Assembly: GCA_021234155.1 (NCBI GenBank)
Contig: JAJEKV010000056.1
Location: 4,261,330-4,325,329, forward strand
DNA length: 64,000 nt
Direction: 5' to 3'
Origin: Isoetes taiwanensis
Lineage: Eukaryota > Streptophyta > Lycopodiopsida > Isoetales > Isoetaceae
Within the stretch, counting starts at the first letter, position 1. Every line of letters starts with the position of its first letter. Below the pieces are notes generated by a model that was not told the origin of the DNA, did not search any database, and saw only the letters and a list, made by a program, of their open reading frames with translations. Positions 33,060 through 45,164 of this stretch are shown here, in pieces. A program made the translations under genes and the position numbers.

Positions 33060-34375
33060 CTATTGTGACATGTCATTTTATAATACAATCCACTGTAGGA
33101 AAGAATACTTGAATTTCTACATGTCTAATAATTCTATTGTCACATGTCTTTATAGATGTAGGAAAGAATATTTGATTCTCTACATGTCCTATGCTTCCAT
33201 TCACATGTCTTTATAGTAGTAGGACAAAGTACTTTATTTACTAAAGCATTGTAGGAAAGAATACATGAATTACGACATGTGTAATACTTCTATTATCACA
33301 TGTCTTTATAGAAGTAGGAAAGAATACTTGATTCTCTACATGTCGTATGCTTCCATGTCACATGTCTTTATAGTAGTAGGACAGAGTACTTTATTAGCTA
33401 AGGCATTGTAGGAAAGAATACATGAATTACGACATGTGTAATACTTCTATTGTCACATGTAGTTATAGAAGTAGGAAAGAATACTTGATTCTCTACATGT
33501 CCTATCCTTCCATATCGGGTCTTTATAGTGGTAGGACAGAGTACTTGATTTGCTACATGTGATGCACGTGCGATCACATGTCCTTATACTAGTATTCCAT
33601 GTAAGACAAGTTACTTCAACTACTTCAATTACTTAACGCCTATTTTTGCATAACAAAACCATCAAGAATTTGATTTGTATTCCTTGAGGTGCGGGACCCA
33701 TTTGCAACAAATCCCTAAGCATTAATGTCATAGGACTACATAAAATCCTAACAATATCCTAACATTTTGGATATTGTTAGAAAAAAGACCATTAAACCAC
33801 GCCTACATTTTTGCATAACAAACCATTAAGAATTGTGAGATGTATTTCTTTATGGAGGAAAGGACCATTGCAACAAATCCCCAAGCATTAAAATGGCAAG
33901 ACCATGCAATATCCTAACATTATTCCCCATTTTGGATATCGTTAGTGGAACACCATTAAACCGTTCCTACATCTTGGTATAATTTAGACCATTAAGAATT
34001 TGAGATGTAATTGTTTATGGGGAATAGGACCATTGCAACAAATCCCCAAGCATTATAAAATGGCAAGACTACGCAATATCCTAACATTATCCCCCCATTT
34101 TGGATATCATTAGTGGAACACCATTAAACCATGCCTATATCTAGTTGGCACTAAGGTTCGCTATAGACGATCCAATAGTTATCCACGTCATCCAATGGTT
34201 TTAATTGTATCTAATTTATCTTATCCAATGGTTCTTTCTAACGATTTGCACTAAGAATCCAATGGTTCTTTGAAAAACAAGATAACTTATTGCACTTAGA
34301 CGATTTGCACTAAGAATCCAATGGTTCTTTGAAAAACAAGATAACTTATTGCACTTAGACGATTTGCACTAAGAA
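33060..34375 (+). repeat. Three adjacent tandem-repeat blocks, unit B
   Basis: Same three blocks as 23390-24680, with small copy-to-copy differences but no large change in unit number. Confidence 0.85.
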
Positions 34376-34514
34376 TTAGAGATGTAATTGTTGGAACCAT
34401 CAAGCAAAATACCACAGCTAACACCTTAAACCTAAACACAAACTCGGGAAAACCTTGCTCGGGAAAACCTTGCTTCTGAGTCATGTGCACGAAGGTATCA
34501 GAGCTCCTCTGCAT

Positions 34515-36468
34515 CGTCCGAAACAGCGAAATTACCCTAGGGACTAAGTTACACGGTCATTTTTTGCAGCAAAAGAAACACGAACCCTCTACATGGCAGT
34601 ATTCTGCACCCTCCGTTAAGGCCAATTCACTACGAACGTGTTGGACATGAGCTACTTTGGCGCTTCCGGGAGCAGGGGTGGTCTTCTGCCCACGAAACTT
34701 GGTCTCCAGAGTAATGTCGATGTTTCGAGTCCGTTGGCAGAGTCAGATCACAATTCCGGGGTGGGAGAGTTGCCCATCCGTGGCCAGGGAGCCTCCAGAG
34801 AGGACCTTTGGGTCGAACTTCTTCTGGAAGGTTTTAGGGCTCCGTCATCTGGCGTCAACGCCCTCCCACTACCTCATGACATTGTGCAAGATCCTGGTCC
34901 AATCTGGCTAGGGTATGACCTCCAAAACGCAAACCATGTGCCCTGCCAGGTTATTGTAGGGTTTACGTTATGGAGGCCAAAACGTGGTCAGTTGCACTTG
35001 GGACCTGGTGTACCACATGTATGCGGAGCCATGGCAACTGAAATAACAGACTTTGGATCTATTGGCGATCCCGAATCATTCCAAAAAAATTTGCTACTAC
35101 AAAATGTGTTCTTGACTTCTAATTGCGACACTGGGAGGAGGATAAATCCAAATCCCATTTCGTCAGTTTCTATTGCTTCTGGTTTTCAACTGCAGCTTCT
35201 CGACCACGTCTCAAGTGCAACTGAATAAAACTCGACCTCCATAACGTAAACCCTACAATAACCTAGCAACGCCACGGGGTTTACGTTTTGGGAGGCCATA
35301 CCCGGGTCGATTGGACCGGGATCTTGCACAATGTCATGAGGTAGTGGGAGGGCATTGGCGCCGGATGAGCGGAACCCTAAAACCTTCCGAAGAAGTTCGA
35401 CCCAAAGGTCCTCTCCGGAGGGTCCGCCCGCGGACGGGCAACTCTCCCACCGGGGCGTGATCGACTCTGCCAATGGACTCGAAACATCAACATTACCACG
35501 GAGACCAAGTTTAGGTGGGCGAAGACCACCCTGCTCACAGGCGCCAAAGTAGCTCATGTCCAACACGTTAAGTAGTGAATTGGCCTTAGCGGAGCTGCCA
35601 TGTAGATGGTTCGTGTTTCTTTTTTTTGCTGCAAAAATGACCGTGTAACTTGGTCCCTAGGGTAATTTCATTTGTTTGGGACGACATGGCGAAGTCAAAT
35701 CTCCATTAGGGGCCTTTTGTACTGCCCGAACGACAAAACACTTGGGTTTCTACACCGTCGACTGCAGGACACTTTGCGGTTTTATATGTTGTCCCGGACA
35801 GATCTTGAAGTTTTTTTGAGCCTGCTCGAAGCAAGTTACTTGAATGGAGAATTCAACGGTTGGATAGGGAAACCGTGTTCTGGGAAGGGAGGCATCAATG
35901 CATTTCCCCTCCCGGAGGAGCACTGATAGGAAAGCCTGCCTCGGTAAATCCAAACCCCATTTCGTCAGTTTCTATTGCTTCTGGTTTTCAACTGCAGCTT
36001 CTCGACCATGTCTCAAGTGCAACTGAATAAAACTCGACCTCCATAACGTAAACCCTACAATAACCTAGCAACCCACAGGGTTTACGTTTTGGAGGCCATA
36101 CCCTGGTCAGATTGGACCAGGATCTTGCACAATGTCATGAGGTAGTGGGAGGGCGTTGACAAGTTCGTCCCAAAGGTCCTCTCTGGAAGGTCCTTGGCCA
36201 CGGACGGGCAACTCTCCCACCCCGGAACTGTGATCTGAGTCTGCCAACGGACTCGAAACATCGACATTACCACGGAGACCAAGTTTAGGTGGGCGAAGAC
36301 CACCCTGCTCCCGGCGCAGCCCCAAAGTAGCTCATGTCCAACACGTTAAGTAGTGAATTATACTTAGCGGAGGGTGCGAGAATCGCGCCATGTAGAGGGT
36401 TCGTGTTTCTTTTTGCTGCAAAAATGGACCGTAACTTGGTCTCTAGGGTAATTTCATTTGTTTGGACG
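34515..36468. repeat. Inverted repeat with duplicated right arm, unit B
   Basis: Left arm 34515-34976; first right arm 35236-35683; second right arm 36038-36468. The second right arm arose from an 802-bp tandem duplication: 35143-35944 is repeated from 35945, both starting TAAATCCAAA and joined in GGTAA. The first right arm is much more altered than the second, mostly at CAG/CTG words. Confidence 0.8.
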
Positions 36469-36756
36469 ACATGGCGAAGTCAAATCTCCATTCCGGAGCC
36501 TTTGTACTGCCCGAACGACAAAACACTTGGGTTTCTACACGGTCGACTTCAGGACACTTTGCGGTTTGATATGTTCTCCCGGACAGATCTTGAATTTTTT
36601 TGAGCCTGCTCGAAGCAAGTTACTTGAATGGAGAATTCAACGGTCGGATAGGGAAACCGGGTTTCGAGAAGGGAGGCATTGGCATTTGCCGGAGGAGCAT
36701 TGGTAGGAAAGCCTGCCTCGGTAACCTTTGTGATGTCCGACTCCTGGGGTCTGGCC

Positions 36757-37435
36757 ACCTAGGCTCCAACGTGCCACCTAGGCTCCAACATGCCACGTGG
36801 GCTCCAACATGCCACCTAGGCTCCAACATGCCACGTAGGCTCCAACATGCCACCTACGCTCCAACATGCCACGTGGGCTCCAACATGCCACCTAGCATGC
36901 CACCTAGGCTCCAACATGCCACCTGGGCTCAAGCGTACCACGTGAGCTCCAACACGCCAAGTTGGCTCCAACGTGCCACCTAGGCTCAAGCATGCCAAGG
37001 TGGCTCAAATATGCCACCTAGGCTCCAACATGCCACCACATATGGCTTCAACATGCCACGTAGGCTCCATGGGTCAAACATGCCACCTAGGTCCAACATG
37101 CCACGTGGGCTCCTACATGCCAACGTGGCTCCAACATGCCACGTGAGCTCCAACATGCCTCGTGAGCTCCAACATGCCAAGTTGGCTCCAACGTGCCACC
37201 TAGGATGAAGCATGCCAAGGTGGCTCAAATATGCCACCTAGGCTCCAACATGCCACCTGGGCTTCAACATGCCACGTAGGCTCCAACATGCCAACTAGGC
37301 TCCAACATGCCTCGTGAGCTCTAGCATGCCACCTAGGCTCCGACGTGCCACCTAGGCTCCAACATGCCAAGGTGGCTCCAACATGCCACCTAGGCTCAAG
37401 CGTGCCAAGGTGGCTCAAACATGCCACCTAGGCTC
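36757..37435. repeat. 19-bp minisatellite, unit B
   Basis: About 35 units of the array described at 26281-27122. It lacks one of the two higher-order blocks found in unit A, showing copy-number change after the 10-kb duplication. Confidence 0.9.
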
Positions 37436-37719
37436 CTTAAGATTAGTTGAAAATATTGGAATGACAACCTTGTATTCATAGGTTCATTTGAACTTAGTAT
37501 ATAGTTGGATAAAGTTCACTTATCTCCCTTAGTATTAGCTCGATATATCTTGCTATGGTGGTGATGGTAATGGTTTGATGTTCTAGGTTGAATTGTCATA
37601 ATTAGGTGGAGGTGAATTGTTGGTGTATGCTAAGATTGAATTGCATAATTAGGTGGAGGTGAATTGTTGGGTATCCGAGATTTGAATTTTCATACTTAGA
37701 TGGAGGTAGAGTGTTTGGC

Positions 37720-37948
37720 CTAGGAGGAATAATGGGATTGGGTGGCAAGGGTGGCATGACTAGGGGGTGTGGCTGGAAGTGGAGGTGGTGGATATGTTGG
37801 AGGAGGTGATGGATATGTTGGAGGTGGACGTGGTGCATACGTTGGAGGAGGAGGTGTTGGATACGTTGGACTGCATATAAAATGGAATCAAATTAGTGAA
37901 GTTCAAACTTTCAAAGAGGAGATATAAAAGAAGAAGGGTTGATACCAT
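37720..37948 (-). pseudogene. Proline-rich ORF, frame-shifted copy, unit B
   Basis: Same leader (MVSTLLLLYLLF) as the unit A protein, but an extra base near 37873 shifts the frame. The following text becomes Asn/Ser/Thr-rich (NVSNTSSSNVCTTSTSN) instead of Pro/Tyr-rich. The difference falls at a CTG word, so it may be a sequence error rather than a true mutation. Confidence 0.4.
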
Positions 37949-38233
37949 TATGCCACCACTAATGTTTTACCGAGAACTCGTTATTTTTTATGCTTTTGCC
38001 CCCGGTATTTTTAGTACGAAATCCATTGTCTCTAATGGATCTAGAGCAATGGATGAGATTATGACAAGAAGCTGAATAATTATATCCATTGGAATTGATG
38101 GTTGTATGGTAACGTTCCGAGGCAAGGGGTGTGCATGCAGCGCTTCCAAGCCATTTTGGCCATGGCCATGTGGCTTGAATATAGCAAGACCCATAAGGAA
38201 CCATACCCCGCAAAAAATAATGGAACATGTGAT

Positions 38234-38542
38234 TGTCGAGATATATGATATCGAGATCACCATCTTGCCGCTAGACGTGATGTATCAAAGACTTACAAAG
38301 ACTTATAGCACTTTCGGCACATAAGTCTTTGACTAAGCACCTTATGCTCGACCGAGCACCGACCTAACTAAGTAACGGCTGTTATTAGTGGGCGGTGGGT
38401 GAACGGCTAATACTATTCTTAGTATCTACGTCATGTATTGACATCATTGAATACAATTCCAATTTGCCTTTGTTTTGGGAGCTTGCGCTCTCGGATATTG
38501 GTGTGCATCCCCTTCTCTCCCTTTCTTGGTGCAACCTTGACA
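38234..38542 (+). repeat. Left LTR of the non-autonomous copia element, unit B
   Basis: 309 bp, ending TTGACA. It shares with the unit A left LTR the altered AAAGAC and TCTTTG words where the right LTRs read CAGCA and TGCTG. Confidence 0.85.
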
Positions 38543-38592
38543 TGGTATCAGAGCACTAGGTGTGCTGAGATTGATTCAAGATCAATACAGCG

Positions 38593-40111
38593 ATGGAGAA
38601 GGATGCAAGCTACAACCAGATTACTCCCTGGCGGTCATGCGATTCAAATCTTTGACGGCACAGGTTTCCAGCAATGGAAAAGCAGAATGATCTTCATTCT
38701 CAAGGATGAAGTAGTTTGGGGAATTGTCAATGGCCAAGAACCTGCACCGGATGCCAAGAATACCGCTGATTTGCATGCTTGGCAGCGCCGAGATGACAAG
38801 GCGATGGCATATATTGGGCTCTCTTTAATTGACTCTATCCTTGATGAGTTCCAACAAGAGAATAGCCACGATTTGTGGCATGCTCTCATTGAGAAGCATG
38901 ACCAAAAGACCCATATGATTGGACATTTGCATCTTTGGGCGGCGAATATCTTATTTGGAAAGAGATCGAGAGTCTTGTCCAAGATCGCATGAAGCACGCC
39001 TTCCAGCAGATTGAAGCTTTTGGAGAAGAGCATCAGATCTCACAATCGATGCAACTATTTTCCTTCCTCAGGTCACTACCTAATGCATTTGATTCTTTGT
39101 GCAGCATCTTCATGCAAGACAAAGATATGGGCTTCCATCAAGCAATCACTTCTATTAAGGAGGAGATCATGATGAGGCAAGATGCAGGTAAAGATGATCA
39201 TGCCACTCTCTTTGCAGCAAGGCATTCAAAGACTCAATCTACCCTAAATGGGGATGAGCATGATGAGGAGGAGAAGCACATTGGCAGCAGATTATCTCTT
39301 CCTATTAAGCATGAAGTAGTGGATTTAGATCCTTCTACTTTATGGATATCAGACGATGCAGTAGCACCCAATAAATGGATGCCAATTTCTGATATTCCAG
39401 CACCTTAAGCAAGGATTAATAGATACCTCAGCCATTGAGCTAGGATATCTTGATGTGGCCTTCGTCTCCCCATTTTCAGGCAATATAGCAACACTTCATC
39501 AAGTGGCATTCATTTCTGATACTTTAGCGGCGTTTATGCAAGGAGGCACTCAGGTTCTAACACCTGATCAACTGATTTTTCTGTTCGGATTACAGAAACT
39601 TCCAGCACTTACAACACTTCAAACACTTCCAGCACCTGTTATGACACTCAACTCTTTTCTGTTTCCAGATCAAGGAGGAGATCTTAATTCACTTGATTGT
39701 GAAGGAGTTGAATATGCATCATATATGATCATGATTCCAAAGCAAGGAGGAGCACTTGACTCTTTACTTCTAGCAACACTTGATCAAGGTCAAGCGAAGG
39801 TACTAAGGTTTGATTTTCATGGAGAATTTCGACCTAGCATTGTTGGAGTAGCTGCATTTATGGTTGTTGAAACCACAAGCCTTAACGAAGTAATCATCTT
39901 TGATACTTCTATTGCCTATATCGAGGATATACATGAAAACAATTTTCATCCTCCTCTTGGCAAAACAATTATGGATATCAAAGACAATCCTTCTCGACTT
40001 ACTGTTCCTGATACAGTGGTTGATCAGCAGGTCTATTTACCTACTAGAGAGAATAGAGCTGATCTCTTCATGCAAACTTGGTTTTTGAACTTTTCAGATG
40101 ACCCTGATTAA
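38593..40111 (+). pseudogene. Gag plus unknown second frame of the copia element, unit B
   Basis: Gag starts at ATG 38593 but shifts frame near 38625. The middle reads FDGTGFQQWKSRMIFILKDE and the WHALIEKHDQ segment. A frame 38935-39408 (157 residues) continues through the IMQDKDMGFHQA-like helix region to SDDAVAPNKWMP, then after a small deletion the frame 39455-40111 (218 residues) reads to NFSDDPD and a stop. This second part is longer and cleaner than in unit A. It contains repeated LPAL/LPAP and LNSLDCEGVEYASYM text, with no match to protease or integrase. It could be an extended Gag tail or a captured sequence. Confidence 0.65.
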
Positions 40112-40195
40112 GTGACCATCTTGACCAAGATTCAGATCTTATCTCCAGGAGGAGGAGGCTGAGCATGGAGATGGCGATCTCTCATCAAGGAGGAG

Positions 40196-40493
40196 TGTCG
40201 AGATATATGATATCGAGATCACCATCTTGCCGCTAGACGTGATGTATCAGCATTTACAGCACTTATAGCACTCAGCACATAAGTGCTGACTAAGCACCTT
40301 ATCAGCACTGAGCACCGACCTAACTACAGCTGTTATTAGTGGGCGGTGGGTGAACGGCTAATACTATTCTTAGTATCTACGTCATGTATTGACATCATTG
40401 AATACAATTCCAATTTGCCTTTGTTTTGGGAGCTTGCGCTCTCGGATATTGGTGTGCATCCCCTTCTCTCCCTTTCTTGGTGCAACCTTGACA
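40196..40493 (+). repeat. Right LTR of the non-autonomous copia element, unit B
   Basis: 298 bp, TGTCGAG...TTGACA, keeping the CAGCA/TGCTG words; followed by GTGAT. Confidence 0.85.
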
Positions 40494-40560
40494 GTGATCA
40501 CATGTTGAAAATTAAAGTTAAAAATCAATATACATAGTGACGAGATGGATGGCCTAGATT

Positions 40561-41300
40561 TTGGCCAAGATGGACGGCCGAGATTGTGATCCGCGTAGTG
40601 TAATCTTATTGGTTGCAGTAATGGGATGGATGGCACAGATTTTGGCCGAGATGGACGGCTGGAATTGCAATCCTGGTATTATTGTGCTATTGGCTGAATT
40701 AATTGCCAGTCTCCCACCTTTGGCTAGTTTCCCCCCCATTCGACAGTTTCTTCCTACGAAGCTTCAGCTATGGCGATGGGTTTTGCACGGCTTCTGTCGG
40801 ACTGAAGCTTGGCTATGGCCCTCCACAAAGATCGTCTTCGGCCGGACCGGCGACAATAGCCATCGCCACCAACGCCACTCTGAAGATGCACGCCGGCATT
40901 CTTCCTCATTAGATCGGCGCTCAAAACACAAACGAGAAAGGGATAGAGAAGATTCGGACCAAGGCGAAGGGATGCTCTTGCAAAAGCAAATAGAGATAGA
41001 AGGGATGGCCAAAAGCTTGGACAGAAATGAAAAACATAAGAGTAGGAGGCATAGTTTGAGAGGATTGAGGGCAATAGAAGCCGGAGCCCCACCGCAGCAG
41101 GTTTAAGCTCCACCAGAAGCGGTGAATTATGACAAGGATCTACACAATGGACAGAGAATCAAGAAAATTGCTGAAAGAGATGATATTAGTAGAAGCCCCA
41201 TGCGTGATGAGAAGACCCATATAGGAGCGCGGTTTCTTTTCTACCTTGGGCGACCGGATGTTACCTAGGCCACAAAGATTCAAGCGGATTCAGAGCCATG
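40561..41300 (+). pseudogene. Arg/Ser-rich protein piece, broken copy, unit B
   Basis: Same region as 30501-30980 but with many small indels. Readable pieces include DARRHSSSLDRRSKHKRERD and REDSDQGEGM, after which the RS-rich frame is lost. An ORF called from 40561 is partly an artefact of the frame shifts. Nearly all indels sit at places where unit A has CAG or CTG. Confidence 0.5.
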
Positions 41301-41919
41301 GCCTCAAGCGGATCCGGAAGCCCGATTTGAAGCCACGACATCCGGCGGATGTGAATCCATAATGTCCTCGGGGCTCACCCTTCAAAGCCCGAAGCTCCAA
41401 CCTTGCCCCCGAGAAAATCAAAATGGAAGCTGAAGCTTCCAAGTTGTTTCAACCCATTTCTGGTATTTCTATCTTTGATATAAGCTGATCTAACCTTAAT
41501 CCTAACTCTTTTGCTTCCTCCTTTTTTTAGCATGCAAAGGAGCCAAAAAGCTGTTCTTGGAGTTTTGCAAGGGATTTCCGCTGCTATTGGAGCTGAAGTT
41601 TGAGAAAAAGACAAAAATCCCATGTTCTGTAGCGTCTATTTCGGCATACGAATGATCCAAAGGTCCACATTTTCTTATTCATTGTAGCATTTGCTTCTAA
41701 GGCATGCATAATATATTTTGTAACAGTCTCTTTTAATCTGTGTTTATGACAGTTATTTTTTAACCTGTGTATGATCTGGAATGGGCAAGAAACTAAAAAA
41801 TGATGCTCCTAAATTCGAGGAGTTGAAGCTGCCTGAGAAAAGATCAGAGGTTTGTGTCATTTGTTTTTTGTTGGAATTTGAGATTTAATCATATTCTCAC
41901 CAGACTTTCTTTACTTTCT

Positions 41920-43094
41920 TTGTCACTGGTATGATATTTCTTTAATAATAGGCAAACTATTTTTGTCAAGATTTTAAAACTTAAGTAGTAAGGCACTGCA
42001 ATAAAAAGTCTTTTTGTATAATTTTAGTGTTTCAATGCATCCATTGCCAAGGTTATGACTTATGTTCTGGATTTTTCTCTCAAACCAATAATTCACTTAA
42101 CAATACAACAAAAAATAAGCCGCATCTTCTCCATTACCTTGTCAATTAGAATCTTAGAATTCCAATTACAATCGAACAATATTATGCTTTATGGGTTTGT
42201 TTGGGTTCGATTCCCAAAAGGCTTTGTTATTTTAAAATAAACAAAATCAATAAACAATTCATGATATATTAACTTTTAAATTATGGTACAGACTAATATT
42301 TTATTATTTAAAATCGTGCTTTTTCATTTTAAAAGTATGCCACGTGTTAAAATTTTATTGGTAAAAAGACACATTAGAAACAACACCTCTCCTTTTCTAT
42401 GTGTCATAATAATGTTTTTCTACATGTCCTTATTTTAGAAAAACAATAGTTAATAGCATTAAAAACAATAGCACCCTTTAAAACTACATATGGAGGAAAA
42501 AATATCAACACATAACAACAACTATTTTAAAACAATACATGTGGGTTTCTTGAATATTATATATCCTTTTTGGGAAAACAATATCAACTTAAAGAACTAC
42601 AAGTAGAGAAAAAAAACAACACACACATTGAAAAGGAAAAAAAAACTGTCTTTTACAGTTTTGCATGTGTACTAATATTGAAATTAATATTGTACTACTG
42701 TTGTAATTTAGCTTTTCACGTGTGGTAATATCGAGACCTACGCATGGAATTTCGAAGATAAAAAACGCATGGTTACATTAAAAAACAACAGTGAAGGAAA
42801 AAAATACATGTTGACAAAAAATCACAAAAACTATGTCAATTTTTTCTGCGCGTGGATTTTTCTGCCAAAAGACCACCGTGGAAAATTTTTGCCAAAAAAC
42901 CACTGTCTCTTTGTGCAAATGCGGATAAACGGGCCACGTGGACTTTTGGGGCCATTTTGGTGTTGTTTTTGGCGTAAAACAACACTTCCGTACAACTAAA
43001 AAACAACTGTGGACCAAAAATCGGGGTCAGTGTGTAGTAATACGCTTTAATTTTTATTTTATTTTTTCTGCCTCTTCCTCTTTACCTCTTCCTC
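41920..43094. other. No recognised gene; AT-rich
   Basis: Very AT-rich sequence with A-runs and AACAAC motifs. Small ORFs (42055-42240, 42769-42999) have no domain. The first part continues the original sequence to the right of the duplicated segment. Confidence 0.5.
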
Positions 43095-43182
43095 TTTAAT
43101 CCTGTCAGTAATGCGCTTGCTGCTCCCTTTTTGTTTGGGTCCCATAGGCCAATCGGTCTCCGTGGACGCTAAAAAATCTATT
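43095..43182 (+). mobile_element. LINE/SINE 3' end fragment with terminal hairpin and TCTAT tail
   Basis: About 90 bp: CTTTAATCCTG, then GGGTCCCATAGGCC, loop AATC, GGTCTCCGTGGACG, A-rich stretch, and a tail of TCTAT units. Hairpin core AGGCC-AATC-GGTCT at 43146-43159, with GTCC and GGAC able to form an outer stem. Similar to the minus-strand fragment at 45165-45275. The tail ends in TTTAG directly at the ARID-type exon. Confidence 0.65.
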
Positions 43183-43752
43183 CTATTCTATTTAGCTGCT
43201 GGTTCACCAGGAAGGCAGGTTCTGGGGAAGCATGGTCCTAGAAAGAGTAAACTGCACAGTCATGTCAAGAACGCTTCACAGGCAGACTCAAATGCTGGAG
43301 AGGCTCCTATTTATCTAGAAGCACTTGCAGACTGCCATGAAGTAGTTGGCGATAAGGAGAAGTTTTTGGATACTCTCTCTAAGTTTCATGAAGCCATCGG
43401 AAGTTAGCTGGTGTAAGTTCCTTCTTTGACGCCAAGCTTGTAATATTATACGGTAGGCCTAAATAAAAGATGTGATCAACAAGCTTGCATCTTTGATATA
43501 TATAACAGGGCAAACCTACCAAAATGTGAGATATCATTTATATGAGGAGTACTTAGGAGGTGCATTGTGGCATGGAAACATTTTCAATGCCTCTATGATT
43601 ATTTAGCCACTGTGTAGCTTAGGTCATAATAGTTTCTAGTAGACAACATTGATAAGACATTTTTATCTGTGAGAATATCGAAGATTGGAGGCAATGACTT
43701 TGATGTCCATCGTCTATATTGTGAAGTTACTGCTCACGGAGGTTTTGAGCAG
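43183..43752 (+). pseudogene. ARID-domain (ARID/HMG-type) gene relic, two exons
   Basis: Exon 1 (43183-43412) ends with CHEVVGDKEKFLDTLSKFHE then AIGS, a TAG stop (43405-43407) and LV, followed by donor GTAAGT. Exon 2 (43674-43752) reads ISKIGGNDFDVHRLYCEVTA then HGGFEQ and donor GTAAAT. Joined in phase, they match the first half of the ARID/BRIGHT domain of plant ARID-HMGB proteins (pattern YE.VV.D...F...L..FH..LG(T/S)KFMVP.IGG..LDLH.L(Y/F).EVT.RGG). The TAG replaces the lysine of the KFMVP position, so the copy is not translatable as it stands. The rest of the ARID and the HMG box were not found downstream. The upstream acceptor is formed by a LINE tail. Confidence 0.65.
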
Positions 43753-45164
43753 GTAAATGGTGCTCTCATAAACAATATATGAATAAGTTCTATCAGTAGA
43801 ATACCTCTGGAGTTTTACAACGAGTATGCATTGTCTTGTTACTCTCATTCTATGTACTTTATGGGTGGCAATGTTTCTGAGCATTCCCGAGTTTTAATGG
43901 ATGTCAGTATCCAGCATTGACCACTAATGAAAAGATGAACAGATTGATGGTGGAAAAGAGTGTAGCATTATTTTCTATCCAACGCAATGATATCACTATT
44001 TCCTGGCCTTTTTATGTTGTCAAATCCAACTGTCTTTCCAAGAGGCATTTTTCTGTCCTCGTAGAGGGGTAATGGGGACTTTTACATTATTTTGTTTGTC
44101 AATTTATTTGAAGGTTATAGCCATTTTGATAAGGTGATTGTCACTGTTAGGTCTATATCCCCTACTTAATGTACCTCATATGAAGTGATCAGCACTACAA
44201 TAAACATAGGGACAATGTGGTGACTGATTTTTGTAATATCAACTGTCTTGTTAGGTTATCAGAGAGAAGAAGTAGACAGATATAGCTGCATCTTTCCACA
44301 AGGCTTGATTCTTGATAGATAGAAAAAATCTTACATCTACTTGCATAGAGTATAGCACACGGACTGCAGATTTCCCACAGATATTAACAGCAGGTGTACT
44401 AACAACAATGATTCCTAGACTTATATGCATTTCATTTTTGGATGAACAAAATCTTGAGGATATGTTGGAGATATGATAGATTTTTGCATGGGTTATACCT
44501 AACATAACTGACCTTCGCTGGATAATGCAAAGGACTTTTTGGGATAGGTTTTGACTCTATTGGGCATTTGCTGTGTAAGCACGGTATTTTAAAGCGGCGG
44601 AAGATCATTTGAAAATGCTTTTGTTATGGCACAAGAGATCAGCATTTTGTCAAAAGATGTAAAATATATCTTCTTTGTACAACGCGTGTTGTTTCTTGCA
44701 GATGTGGATTTAAGTTGATTCTGATCCCTTGGATTTGGTCCCGTTATTGTGCATTTAGGCTGCTCAATGATGCAAAAATCAAAGGTAGAAATTTGATATG
44801 TTTGTTTCTTTCAGGTATTTCTAAGTCCTATGGCATGTCTTTTGCTGCAACATGTCTTTTTTCTGGCCCTTCTAATGCCAAAGGTGCTTCAATAAGCAGA
44901 TTGATATCAAAAGCTCTTGCTAGCCAGGTCCTTTACTCCAGTTTAAATGCCATTCTTCATATGCTATTAATTTAAGAACAACCATCTAGCATGCGAATTC
45001 AATGCATGCTTTACACCTTGCGAATTCAGTGCATGTTTTGATGTTCCGTGCAGGTTAAAAGCTTTTTTTGCATCACTTGGCAACTACCTGTATAGATTTT
45101 TTGAGAATGGTTCAAGGCAAGACTATCTTATCACACAATTATTGAAAAATAGATTGGAAAAAAG
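43753..45164. other. No recognised gene; possible further exons of the ARID unit
   Basis: Two exon-like pieces bounded by CAG and GT: 44701-44783 (FKLILIPWIWSRYCAFRLLN) and 44817-44928 (SYGMSFAATCLFSGPSNAKG). Neither matches the HMG box expected after an ARID domain. Remaining DNA is AT-rich. The direct motif GCGAATTCA(G/A)TGCATG occurs twice at about 44993 and 45020. Confidence 0.3.

Larger units (their letters stand above)
38229..40498 (+). mobile_element. Non-autonomous copia-type LTR element, unit B
   Basis: LTRs at 38234-38542 and 40196-40493, target duplication GTGAT at 38229-38233 and 40494-40498, complete PBS TGGTATCAGAGC at 38543-38554, purine tract CAAGGAGGAG before the right LTR. 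Same insertion as unit A, copied with the segment. The interior (about 1.65 kb) again lacks any enzyme domain. Confidence 0.9.
31622..41919. repeat. 10-kb tandem segmental duplication, unit B
   Basis: Second copy of 21998-31621, 10298 bp. Longer mainly because of an internal 802-bp duplication (35143-35944 repeated from 35945) inside the inverted-repeat region, partly offset by a shorter minisatellite. Confidence 0.9.
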
